Shown here: positions 29,593 to 39,491 of the stretch, piece after piece
How positions within the stretch are numbered: the stretch's first letter is position 1
Layout of the letters: every line of letters starts with the position of its first letter
Assembly: GCA_003210095.1 (NCBI GenBank)
Contig: QCNP01000001.1
Location: forward strand, 480,001-544,000
DNA from: Pelagibacteraceae bacterium AG-426-E17
GTDB taxonomy: Bacteria > Pseudomonadota > Alphaproteobacteria > Pelagibacterales > Pelagibacteraceae
DNA: 64,000 nucleotides
Direction of reading: 5' to 3'
Notes under the pieces: generated by a model
Seen by the model: only the letters and a program-made list of their open reading frames with translations
The model's database searches: none
What the model was told of the DNA's origin: nothing
Translations under genes and position numbers: made by a program

Positions 29593-31666
29593 TAATTTTA
29601 TTAGCAATTTTTAAAATAAAAGCGTAATCAAATGCGATATCTTCAATTGCCCCATCTCTTCCAGACTTACCACCGTGGCCAGCTTCCATTTCAGTTTTAA
29701 GTAATAGTAAATTATTATCAGTTTTATACTCTCTGAGTTTAGCTGTAAACTTTAAGGGTTCATCAAACAATACTCTATTATCACTTAAACTTGTTGTTAT
29801 TAAAATATTAGGGTAATCAGTTTTTTTAATATTATTATATGGCGCGTAAGAATATATATAGTCAAAATGTTTTTTATTATCTTTTGCATTGCCAAATTCA
29901 TCAAATTCTCCAATTGTTAAAGGTAGTGAATGATCCAGATTAGTTGTAAGACTGTCTACAAAAGGCACAGCCATGATTACACCTAAAAATAAATCCGGTT
30001 CTTCATTTACAACAACACCCATTAACAATCCACCTGCTGACCCACCCATTCCAATAATTTTTTTTTTACTTGTATATTTTTTTTCAATCAAGAATTTTGC
30101 GCAAGCAATATAATCTTTAAAAGTGTTTTTTTTATTTAATAGTTTACCCTCTTTCCACCATTTCATTCCTCTCTCCATACCTCCTCGAATATGAGCGGTA
30201 GCCCAGATAATATTCCTTTTTATTAAACTGAGTCTTGTTGAAGAAAAAGTTGGTGACATAGAGTGACCATATGATCCATATCCATAAAGCAACAACTCGG
30301 CAGAACCATCAATAGGAGTATTTTTGTGCCTAGTTATTGTAATTGGCACAACTCTACCATCATGTGAAGGGCATTCCAATCTCTCAACTATATAATCATT
30401 CGGTTCATGACCAGATGGTATTATCTGTTCTTTGACTAATTTTTTTTCCTTTGTTTTTATATTGTAAAGATAAGTTCTATTCTGAGTTTTAGGGGTAGAG
30501 TAGGAAATATATATTTCGTCTGTATCTCGATCTTTTTGTCTTAAAGAAACACTTGGATCATAAACTTTTTCATCAGTAAATATTAGCTCCTCTTCTTCAT
30601 TTGTTATTATATTTCTTATGAAAACTTTATCCAAAGCATTTGTCAATTCTGTTCTTATAATCCAATTATTTAAAAATACTAAACTTCCTATCAAAGTCTC
30701 GTTTTTAGCACTTATAAAATCTTCCCAATCATTTGAATCAATATTTTTTGACACTAAAATCTTAAAGTCTTCTGCATCTTTGTTAGTATGCATGTAAAAA
30801 TTATTATTCCACGAATTTATAGAATAAATTATACCTTTCTCACGTTCCTTAATCAGTTTAGGCTTAGGTATTTTCTCATCAACATTAAAATAATATTTTT
30901 CAGTTGTATTATGATCTGAACTGGTAATTAAATAATATTTTTCATCTGATGTAAGACCAATACCAACAGTAAAAGCTTTAGTTTTTTCTTCAAAAATTAA
31001 AATATCATCTTTGACAGGTTTTCCAATTTCATGTCTAAATATTTTTCTAGGCCTGTGATTTTCATCTAATTTTGAGTAAAAAATAAATTTGTCATCAAGA
31101 CTAAACATTATTGACCCTGAGGTATCTTTAATTTCTTCTGTAACAAAAGTATTAGTTTTGATATCTCTTACATAAATTGTAAAGTATTCAGACCCTTTAA
31201 CGTCCAATGAGTATGCTAAATATTCGTCGTTATAACTAACTTCTAAATCACCTACTCCAAAGTAATTTGTATTTAGTTTTTTTTTTTCTAAATCACCATT
31301 CCAAATTTCTTCAATATTTGCAGTACCAATTTTTTTCCTAAGTTTTATAGAATAGTTTCCTTTTTCAGTAGTTTTAGTCCAATATTCATATGCTTTATCT
31401 TTATATTTTAAAGATTCATCATCTAATTTTATTCTACCTTTTATTTCTTTAAATAATGTTTTCTGGATTTCAGAGGTGTCTTTCAATTGAAAGTCAGTAT
31501 ATTTATTTTCGTCATTTAAATATTCTCTGACTTCAGGGAGAAGTTTGCTTCCATCTTTAAGGACCTCAAGGATATTTTCTTGGTGAACCCAGCTGTAATT
31601 ATCTTCCCAACTGATATTGTGGCAAGATTTAACCTCCAGTTTTTTTCTTAATTGTGGTATTTTCAT
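29585..31666 (-). CDS. ptrB: oligopeptidase B-like S9 family serine peptidase
   Basis: 693 residues of the prolyl oligopeptidase family, which cleaves short peptides, for PtrB after Arg or Lys. A beta-propeller occupies about 60-410. The hydrolase domain contains YGYGSYG, AHIRGGMERGMKWW, the nucleophile GGSAGG (Ser about 543), the Asp in SLSDNRV (about 629) and the His in GHGGKSGR (about 664). The triad is intact and there is no signal peptide, so it is cytosolic. It diverges from the Tim14-like gene across only 13 bases. Confidence 0.93.
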   Translation of the reverse strand: MKIPQLRKKLEVKSCHNISWEDNYSWVHQENILEVLKDGSKLLPEVREYLNDENKYTDFQLKDTSEIQKTLFKEIKGRIKLDDESLKYKDKAYEYWTKTTEKGNYSIKLRKKIGTANIEEIWNGDLEKKKLNTNYFGVGDLEVSYNDEYLAYSLDVKGSEYFTIYVRDIKTNTFVTEEIKDTSGSIMFSLDDKFIFYSKLDENHRPRKIFRHEIGKPVKDDILIFEEKTKAFTVGIGLTSDEKYYLITSSDHNTTEKYYFNVDEKIPKPKLIKEREKGIIYSINSWNNNFYMHTNKDAEDFKILVSKNIDSNDWEDFISAKNETLIGSLVFLNNWIIRTELTNALDKVFIRNIITNEEEELIFTDEKVYDPSVSLRQKDRDTDEIYISYSTPKTQNRTYLYNIKTKEKKLVKEQIIPSGHEPNDYIVERLECPSHDGRVVPITITRHKNTPIDGSAELLLYGYGSYGHSMSPTFSSTRLSLIKRNIIWATAHIRGGMERGMKWWKEGKLLNKKNTFKDYIACAKFLIEKKYTSKKKIIGMGGSAGGLLMGVVVNEEPDLFLGVIMAVPFVDSLTTNLDHSLPLTIGEFDEFGNAKDNKKHFDYIYSYAPYNNIKKTDYPNILITTSLSDNRVLFDEPLKFTAKLREYKTDNNLLLLKTEMEAGHGGKSGRDGAIEDIAFDYAFILKIANKINE

Positions 31667-31679
31667 TTGGATCTAATAC

Positions 31680-32186
31680 ATGAATTTTTTTTTAATATCA
31701 GTAGTTATTTTTGTCATCCTGTATTTGTTATTAAATTGGTTTACCAAAACCTCGAGTAAAAAAATATCTAATTTAATTAGAAAGCTTATTATTTTTGGCT
31801 CTATAGGACTTGCTTTATTGATGATCTTTGCCGGAAGATTTATTTTTTCTTTACCTTTTTTGTTAATGATTTTACCTATTATAAAAACAAAAGCAGGACT
31901 TTCATTAATACAACTCTTTAGAATTTGGGGATTATTAAGAGTTCTAAAAAATTCAGGTCGATTTAATTTTAATACATTTCAAAAATCTGGTACAAAAAGT
32001 ATTCCATTAGATGAAGCATATAGAATTTTAAATTTAGACCCTAAAAAAAAATATACAAAGGATGATGTACAAAAATCATACAAAAAAATAATGAAAAAAA
32101 TACATCCAGATATAAGTCCAGAATTAAATAGGCTTGCGTCCATAGTAAATGAAGCAAAAGATACCGTTTTAAAAAATTTATCCTAA
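31680..32186 (+). CDS. membrane-anchored J-domain protein, Tim14/DjlA-like
   Basis: 168 residues. Hydrophobic helices at about 2-20 and 35-68 precede a linker and a C-terminal J domain with the HPD triad at 142-144 (KKIHPDISPE). The DEAYRILNLDP opening of the J domain and its C-terminal position match the Tim14/Pam18 group, the mitochondrial import-motor J proteins whose relatives occur in alphaproteobacteria. It should recruit DnaK to the inner membrane. The client is unknown. It overlaps the GT9 gene tail to tail by 9 bases. Confidence 0.83.
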   Translation: MNFFLISVVIFVILYLLLNWFTKTSSKKISNLIRKLIIFGSIGLALLMIFAGRFIFSLPFLLMILPIIKTKAGLSLIQLFRIWGLLRVLKNSGRFNFNTFQKSGTKSIPLDEAYRILNLDPKKKYTKDDVQKSYKKIMKKIHPDISPELNRLASIVNEAKDTVLKNLS

Positions 32187-33134
32187 TAATTTTTGAAATT
32201 TACTAAAAATTTCTTCAGGATTAATTTTATCTTTCCCCAGTGTATCATGGGTTACGTTTGTTTCTCCTTCTGGAAGAATTGGATACATATTTTTATTATA
32301 GCTTCCATATATTAAAGGCGTGTCTACCATTAACACAATTGTCTTTATACCTAGTCCAGCAGATAAATGACTAAAACTTGTGTCATTACAAATTGCTATT
32401 TGACAATTAGGAATAATAGGCAAAATTTCTTTAATGGTAAAATTATTTAGTGGGGTACAATATTCTCTGTACTCACTTTCTATGATTTCATCCATAATTT
32501 TTAACTCGTCATTGTTATTACCTGTCATTAAAAAAAATCTACAATTAGATCTTTTTAGTACCTTGTTCATAAAACTTTTAAATATTGAAGCTGGCACCCT
32601 CTTAGTTTTTCCTGAACCACCTATACCAAGTATTACATTAGTAATACTTTGATCGATAGAATGATCCTTTTTGGCTTTTAGAATATCTTGTTCATTTATA
32701 AATAACCTTGGTGTACTTTCAATATCCTCTCCAATTGATTTGAGAGTAAATTCTTTTGCTGCTTCTATAATTTGTTGATTTTTTTTTTTAAATAAAGGGT
32801 AGTGAAAGACTTCTTTTATACCTGAAAATTTAGAAATTAGGAAATATCTTAAGGATGAATTAAATATAAAAACTTTATCAAATTTTTTTAATTTTAATTC
32901 ATTTACTAATTTAAAAAATCCCTTCACGCCTGAGTGTTTTTTATTATTTTCTCTTTCTAGATACATAATTTCTTCAACAATTTCTTTATTATTAAAATAC
33001 ATTTCCACTTTAGTATTTTTTTTTGCTAAAATAGTTACAGGCGTTTTAAATTTTTTGGAAATAGCCTCAATAAATGGAAGAAACATTATCATGTCTCCTA
33101 TTCCCATTCTGTTTTGTAAAATTAATATTTTCAT
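32178..33134 (-). CDS. glycosyltransferase family 9 (heptosyltransferase-like)
   Basis: 318 residues with the GT-B fold of ADP-heptose:LPS heptosyltransferases. The N-terminus MKILILQNRMGIGDMIMFLP is the family signature, and the C-terminal half has VILGIGGSGKTKRVP, FFLMTGNNND and the donor-site CNDTSFSHLSAGLGIKTI. It probably adds a sugar to the lipopolysaccharide core. It stands alone among non-glycan genes here, 50 bases from the divergent lyase gene. Confidence 0.88.
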   Translation of the reverse strand: MKILILQNRMGIGDMIMFLPFIEAISKKFKTPVTILAKKNTKVEMYFNNKEIVEEIMYLERENNKKHSGVKGFFKLVNELKLKKFDKVFIFNSSLRYFLISKFSGIKEVFHYPLFKKKNQQIIEAAKEFTLKSIGEDIESTPRLFINEQDILKAKKDHSIDQSITNVILGIGGSGKTKRVPASIFKSFMNKVLKRSNCRFFLMTGNNNDELKIMDEIIESEYREYCTPLNNFTIKEILPIIPNCQIAICNDTSFSHLSAGLGIKTIVLMVDTPLIYGSYNKNMYPILPEGETNVTHDTLGKDKINPEEIFSKFQKLLG

Positions 33135-33184
33135 TAATTAACTAATATCTTTACTAAATTTTTCTTTAGAGATAAGCTTATTTT

Positions 33185-34069
33185 ATGGTTGAAATTAAAG
33201 GCATTTATGCGGCATCAGTTTCAGTACTTAATGATGATATGTCATTAAATATTAAAAAAACTGTAAATCATTGTGAAAAAATTATTAAAGATGGTTGTCA
33301 TGGTGTAGTCATTTTTGGAAGCACAGGCCAAGCTCAACTAATATCTCTAGCTGAAAAAATTCAAATGGTTACATATTTGAGCAAAAACAGAAATGAAGAT
33401 AACTTTATCATAGGTTGTGGATTAAATTCCTTGTTGGACACAATAAACCTCATGAAGGTTTCAGTTAACCTAGGTTTCAAAAAATTTTTAGTAATGCCTC
33501 CTGCATATTACAATTATGGAGATAAAGAAGTCGTTAATTACTACACGAAGTTAGTTAATTCAGTGCCTGAGTCGAAAATAATACTATATAATTTTGAAAA
33601 ACTATGTGGATACAAATTTTCTATAAAATGTGTCGAAGAATTAGCTAAAATTTTTCCAAAAAATATTATTGGGGTCAAAGATAGTTCATATAACTTATAT
33701 AAAAATCTTAAAATTAAAGATTTTTCAATTCTCCCAGGATCAGAACTAAAATTATTACCTGGTTTAGAAATTGGATGTTCTGGAATTATAACGGCAACTT
33801 GTAATGTGACTGCAGAATTATCTAGAAAAGTTTATGACGATTTTTTTAGTAATGTTACACAGACTGCAAACGATAAATTATGTGAGGTTAGAAAAGCGTT
33901 TGATCAATTTAATTTAATTTCTGGTTTACATTCTTTTTTAAAGGAAAAAGATAGCGATTACACTAATATTTTACCCACTCTATCATTGCTAGATCCGAAG
34001 GACGAAAAGATACTGTTTAATAAACTGAGAGAATTGGATTTTCCAGCAAAAAAAAATGTTGCGGCTTAA
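33185..34069 (+). CDS. DapA/NAL-superfamily aldolase, probably not DapA
   Basis: 294 residues of the (beta/alpha)8 class I aldolase family. The Schiff-base lysine is Lys165 in IIGVKDSS and the assisting tyrosine is Tyr135 in KIILYNFEK. The glycine motif is GSTGQ (45-49) instead of GTTGE. The arginine that binds aspartate semialdehyde in dihydrodipicolinate synthase (Arg138 in Escherichia coli, in YNVPSRTG) is replaced here by Leu140 in YNFEKLCG. This argues for another 2-oxo acid aldolase or dehydratase, such as an N-acetylneuraminate lyase-type or 2-keto-3-deoxy sugar acid aldolase. Substrate unknown. A 139-base gap follows, with a weak hairpin and no clear terminator. Confidence 0.8.
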   Translation: MVEIKGIYAASVSVLNDDMSLNIKKTVNHCEKIIKDGCHGVVIFGSTGQAQLISLAEKIQMVTYLSKNRNEDNFIIGCGLNSLLDTINLMKVSVNLGFKKFLVMPPAYYNYGDKEVVNYYTKLVNSVPESKIILYNFEKLCGYKFSIKCVEELAKIFPKNIIGVKDSSYNLYKNLKIKDFSILPGSELKLLPGLEIGCSGIITATCNVTAELSRKVYDDFFSNVTQTANDKLCEVRKAFDQFNLISGLHSFLKEKDSDYTNILPTLSLLDPKDEKILFNKLRELDFPAKKNVAA

Positions 34070-34208
34070 GTATCTTTCAGGTTGTGAAAGTAAATAATCG
34101 ATTAATTATAAGCTGTTATTTTAAATATAATTAACTGAATAAAAAAATTTTCAATTACAAGTTACTATATTTATTAGTTATTTGCTGATAAATCAACATA
34201 TCTAACCA

Positions 34209-35348
34209 ATGAAAAAAAAAAAGAAAAAAAGAGTTAAAAAAATAAAAAAGAAAAAATTAAAAAAGAGAACCGTCAAAAGAAAAGTATTAAAGAAAAAAAG
34301 AAAAAGAAAAGCCTCAATTAGAAAAAAAAATGTAAGTAAAAAAATTACAAAAAAAAACCACTTTCTTGTAAATTTATTGAGGCTTCAAGAAAATATAAAA
34401 ATAAATATAAAAAATAAATTCAAGATTAATCTAGAAGAAAAAATAAAAAGTTTCTTTGATTTTATTGATAATAAAATCGATCAATATAAGTCATTGATTA
34501 AAGAAGAAAAGCAGAGATTAAAAATAGAGTCGTATGAGAAGGAGCAAAAAATTAAAGAACAAGAAAAACAAAAGGAACTAGAAACTGTAGATTTACAATT
34601 AAAGCTTAAACAAAAGCAATTAAAAGATGAAATTTTGCTTGAAAAGCAAAGATCTAAAGATTTAAAAAATTTCCTTAGAAAAGAACAAGCAATTCTTAGA
34701 CAAGAACAAACAGAAAGACAAAGAAAATTTTTAGAGGAAATAAAGTTACAAAAACAGATTGAGAAATTTAGAGTTAGAGAAATAAAAGAATTAGAGAAAC
34801 TAGAAAAAATTTCACTTAGAGAGAAAAGAGAAGATTATGCTGGTTTGCAAGAAAGGATAGATAAACTTAAGGAAAAATATAGATTAATTAGAGACCAGAA
34901 AATTAGAGAGAGAGTAGAAGCGTTAGGTATAACAATTTCTGATAAAGATGATAGAGATACACTTTTAAAGAAAGAGCATGATTACATAGTCTCCAGACAA
35001 AAAATTGAAAATTCTTTAGAAAGTTTTTACAGGAGCGCTAACAGTTTAGTTTTTCAATTAAATAAAAGACATCTAACAAGAGAAATGTCAATTTTTAGAT
35101 GCATAGATAGAAGATTTGAAACAGGTGAAATTTTTATCAAAAAAGATGACTCGAAAGATGAGGAATGGTTAATCTTAATATACATTAAAGATAATTCCTT
35201 AAGTGGTGATATAGTTATAGAGGATAAAAGTAATCCAGAGAAAAATCACTCCCACGAATTTAAGTCCACAGATATATTTACTGCATCAGACTTAATGGTA
35301 GACTCATTAACCCAGTTGATTTCTAGAGAGAGAAGCAAGACAAACTAA
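34209..35348 (+). CDS. lysine-rich-tailed coiled-coil protein, unknown
   Basis: 379 residues in three parts. Residues 1-50 are extraordinarily basic: 33 of 50 are Lys or Arg, without any signal peptide or membrane helix. Residues about 75-270 are charged, Glu/Lys/Gln-rich heptad-like helix, a strong coiled-coil candidate. Residues about 275-379 look globular, with EWLILIYIKDNSLSGDIVIED and a Cys in SIFRCIDRRFE. The tail resembles histone H1-like and AlgP-type bacterial proteins and would bind DNA, RNA or ribosomes. I do not recognise the family. The ATG at 34209 keeps the whole tail; later starts would remove it. Confidence 0.72.
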   Translation: MKKKKKKRVKKIKKKKLKKRTVKRKVLKKKRKRKASIRKKNVSKKITKKNHFLVNLLRLQENIKINIKNKFKINLEEKIKSFFDFIDNKIDQYKSLIKEEKQRLKIESYEKEQKIKEQEKQKELETVDLQLKLKQKQLKDEILLEKQRSKDLKNFLRKEQAILRQEQTERQRKFLEEIKLQKQIEKFRVREIKELEKLEKISLREKREDYAGLQERIDKLKEKYRLIRDQKIRERVEALGITISDKDDRDTLLKKEHDYIVSRQKIENSLESFYRSANSLVFQLNKRHLTREMSIFRCIDRRFETGEIFIKKDDSKDEEWLILIYIKDNSLSGDIVIEDKSNPEKNHSHEFKSTDIFTASDLMVDSLTQLISRERSKTN

Positions 35349-35352
35349 ATAA

Positions 35353-36054
35353 TTATTTTGAATAAATAACTTGTTTTAATTTATATTCCCATAAACCATA
35401 CTTTGAGTATGTCATTTTTAAAATATGATTAGTATTTGTATCTAACCACACATCATATCTGCGTTCTTCACTATTTTCTTTATTGAGTCTTTTTGATAAA
35501 ATAACAAAATGTCTGGCGTCGTAAACTTTACCATACAATTTTATTTTTTCCTTTTTTATAAAATTTATAGTTTGTTTGTTTATACTTCCTGAAATTGGAC
35601 TTATGTTTTTTTCAGTTAGGATTATTTTATGATTCCACCAGCTACCAATTACTATATCTAAATCTATCTTGCCAGTGTAAGAGGATCCCTTGATAAAATA
35701 ATTCTCTTTGCTCTCATCTAAATATAAATCAACAAATTTCTTTTTTTTATTTTGAATAGTATCTGATTTAAAACTAACAAGTTTGTTGTTTTTATAAACT
35801 TCTTTACTAATCCCTTTAATTGAAAAAGCCTTCAATCCTAATATAGAAACATTAAATTCTGTTTTATTATCTATTTCTAAATTTTTTTTATTCCTACTAA
35901 AAGTATAATTGTTAAAACCAATTTTTTTTCCATCTTTAAAAATTTCCATCAGAAATTTCTCAACTTTTTTATAGTGTTCTACATGCGCAAATGATTTGAG
36001 AGGGCAAAATATTATTATTGTGGTAAGAAGTAATGTTTTGATAATTATTTTCAT
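35353..36054 (-). CDS. secreted protein, DUF6134-like
   Basis: 233 residues with a clear signal peptide (about 1-23, ending KSFA before HVEHYK). The mature part is beta-rich: MEIFKDGKKIGFNNYTFSR, then repeated strands, and a C-terminal YDVWLDTNTNHILKMTYSKYG. This pattern resembles the periplasmic DUF6134/DUF3108-like beta proteins, whose function is unknown. No enzyme motif is seen. It ends 4 bases from the coiled-coil gene and diverges from the YczE-like gene across 33 bases. Confidence 0.65.
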   Translation of the reverse strand: MKIIIKTLLLTTIIIFCPLKSFAHVEHYKKVEKFLMEIFKDGKKIGFNNYTFSRNKKNLEIDNKTEFNVSILGLKAFSIKGISKEVYKNNKLVSFKSDTIQNKKKKFVDLYLDESKENYFIKGSSYTGKIDLDIVIGSWWNHKIILTEKNISPISGSINKQTINFIKKEKIKLYGKVYDARHFVILSKRLNKENSEERRYDVWLDTNTNHILKMTYSKYGLWEYKLKQVIYSK

Positions 36055-36087
36055 TTTAAGATTAAAATTGTATTCTAATAATTAATT

Positions 36088-36735
36088 ATGTTTTTAACTA
36101 TAAAAAAAATTCCCAAAAAAACATGGAGTTCTAAAAATCCATTTAACTTAAGACCAAAATTAATAACTATTTTTTTCTTAGTTTTTGGTTTAATGTTATT
36201 TGGTGCAGGCGAGGGTTTGCTTATAGTTTCATTTACAGGTGCATCCCCCTGGAGTGTTTTAGCTCAAGGAATATCTCTTAACACAGATATATCTGTAGGC
36301 TTAGTAACTTTCATGGTGAGTGTTTCTGTTTTGTTTTTATGGATTTTTCTTAAACAAAAACCAGGTCTTGGAACATTATTTAATATTTTAATAATAGCTA
36401 TCATGATTGATGTTTGTATAATTTTTGTTCCTACTCCAGAAATATATTTTAATAAACTTTTATTAGCAATAACATCGGTTTTATTAGTAGGATTAGGCAC
36501 TGGTTTTTATTTAATTGCTAACTTAGGACCTGGACCAAGAGATGGTCTCATGACTGGCTTACAAAGAAAAACAAATTTTCCAATAGCATCTGTAAGAGCG
36601 TTTTTAGAAATTTCGGTTGTATCAATAGGGTGGTATTTAGGAGGTACTGTAGGAATCGGTACATTATTTTTTGCTTTTGGTATAGGTCCCGCTGTAGCTT
36701 TAGGATTATATTTAGTAGGAAAATTCTTTAATTGA
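36088..36735 (+). CDS. YczE/YitT-like integral membrane protein
   Basis: 215 residues with about five to six membrane helices. The family marks are ARGxxL-type GASPWSVLAQGISL (about 51-64), FLKQKPGLGTLFNIL, and ANLGPGPRDGLMTGLQ (about 144-159). YczE/YitT proteins are inner-membrane proteins, in some cases near transport or stress genes, without known activity. It is the first of three rightward membrane-protein genes. Confidence 0.8.
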   Translation: MFLTIKKIPKKTWSSKNPFNLRPKLITIFFLVFGLMLFGAGEGLLIVSFTGASPWSVLAQGISLNTDISVGLVTFMVSVSVLFLWIFLKQKPGLGTLFNILIIAIMIDVCIIFVPTPEIYFNKLLLAITSVLLVGLGTGFYLIANLGPGPRDGLMTGLQRKTNFPIASVRAFLEISVVSIGWYLGGTVGIGTLFFAFGIGPAVALGLYLVGKFFN

Positions 36736-36765
36736 TTTTTTCGTTTAAAATATTTAAATAGTAGT

Positions 36766-37224
36766 ATGTCCCTTAAGAGATTCATGATTGACTCTGCAAA
36801 TATACTATTTGATGATAGTAAAAATGATTTAAGAGCACTACCAAAAACAGTTAGATTACAAATTTTGTTAGTTTTAAGTTTTATTTGGTCGGTAGTATTT
36901 AGCTTATATATATTTTCATATACAACTTTTATATTTGGGTGGGCTGGAGTTTTTTTAGCTCATGCAGGTATAATTTTCGCTGTTTATTATACTTTTAAAC
37001 AATTTCATAACGCTGAAGCACAATCGGTTAGTGTTTTTAAGACTAAAAATTTTAATCCTTTTAAAATTATGTCGTTAATATTTATTTTAATGTTCATATT
37101 TGTATTTTCTAAAGGTATTGAAGTTCTAACTAGAACAAATTCATACGAAATTAAGTATGATGGACCTGAAAAATCAGCTTTTGAAAAGTGGTTACCTTTT
37201 ACACAAAAAGATAAAAATAAATAG
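36766..37224 (+). CDS. three-helix membrane protein, unknown
   Basis: 152 residues. Hydrophobic segments at about 29-50, 53-73 and 100-120 predict three membrane helices. The N-terminal 30 residues (DSANILFDDSKNDLRALPKTVRL) are cytosolic and amphipathic, and the C-terminus is a short polar tail. No family recognised. It lies 30 bases after the YczE-like gene and 36 bases before the PsiE-like gene, so the three are probably one transcript. Confidence 0.6.
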   Translation: MSLKRFMIDSANILFDDSKNDLRALPKTVRLQILLVLSFIWSVVFSLYIFSYTTFIFGWAGVFLAHAGIIFAVYYTFKQFHNAEAQSVSVFKTKNFNPFKIMSLIFILMFIFVFSKGIEVLTRTNSYEIKYDGPEKSAFEKWLPFTQKDKNK

Positions 37225-37260
37225 CTTCTTATTTTTTAGAGAATCAATTAAATTAATTCT

Positions 37261-37638
37261 GTGAAAGATTTAGTAAAAAATATTCAACTAATTTTACTTG
37301 CAGTTATACTTATATGCACAGTTCTTGCGGTCTTGTTGGAAATAAGAAACATGTTTATGAATCAAACTGTTACATTAGCAGACTTACTACTTATGTTTTT
37401 ATATCTAGAGGTTTTAGCAATGGTGCGTGTTTTTTGGGATGAGCAATCAATTAGTATTACTTTACCCCTATTAATTGCAATAACAGCTTTATCAAGATTT
37501 ATTATTCTACAGGGAAAAGAGATGGACGCTTCACAACTATTGTACGAGTCTTTAGCAATTGTATTCATAGCTATTGCAATAGTTGTATTAAGACTAAGAC
37601 ACAGCGATAAACTTGGATTATCAAAAAAAAGAAAATAA
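37261..37638 (+). CDS. psiE: PsiE-like phosphate-starvation-inducible membrane protein
   Basis: 125 residues with four membrane helices. The VTLADLLLMFLYLEVLAMVRVFW segment (around 36-58) and TALSRFIILQGKEMD match the PsiE family, whose Escherichia coli member is induced by phosphate starvation; the activity is unknown. The start is a GTG at 37261. No Pho box is visible nearby, so phosphate regulation cannot be claimed here. The protein ends in a basic tail (GLSKKRK). Confidence 0.75.
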   Translation: MKDLVKNIQLILLAVILICTVLAVLLEIRNMFMNQTVTLADLLLMFLYLEVLAMVRVFWDEQSISITLPLLIAITALSRFIILQGKEMDASQLLYESLAIVFIAIAIVVLRLRHSDKLGLSKKRK

Positions 37639-37673
37639 TTGAATACAACCTAGCTATTTAATAAAGTTATAGC

Positions 37674-37733
37674 ATGTGGTTAATCAGAAAAAGACTACAT
37701 AAATTTGTAAGAACAACTTTTAGACCCCCATGA
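37674..37733 (+). CDS. possible 19-residue basic small protein
   Basis: A short ATG-to-TGA frame between the PsiE-like gene and the groEL terminator encodes MWLIRKRLHKFVRTTFRPP, with six Arg/Lys and an amphipathic look. It sits 35 bases after psiE. There is no clear Shine-Dalgarno sequence, but many real genes here lack one as well. A 168-base gap is long for this genome, which is why it is listed. It may be chance, or part of an untranslated RNA. Confidence 0.2.
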   Translation: MWLIRKRLHKFVRTTFRPP

Positions 37734-37754
37734 CAGGAAAAATTTAATAAAAAA

Positions 37755-37778
37755 AAAGGGCAGAAAAATCTGCCCTTT
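37755..37778 (-). terminator. intrinsic terminator of groESL
   Basis: A perfect 10-base inverted repeat AAAGGGCAGA / TCTGCCCTTT with a four-base loop. Read on the minus strand it follows the groEL stop by 28 bases and runs into an extended T tract (complement of the A run at 37748-37757). A T run also follows on the plus strand (37782-37788), so it may serve the psiE side too. It is the best terminator in the window. Confidence 0.88.
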
Positions 37779-37806
37779 AAATTTTTTTAAAATGAAATTT
37801 CGGAAA

Positions 37807-39474
<1,668 letters not shown>

Positions 39475-39491
39475 TTACTCCTTAATAAATA

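Noticed and set aside
34074..34090. Hairpin CTTTCA-GGTTG-TGAAAG after the DapA-fold gene
   Set aside because: Six-base AT-rich stem without a T tract; too weak to call a terminator.
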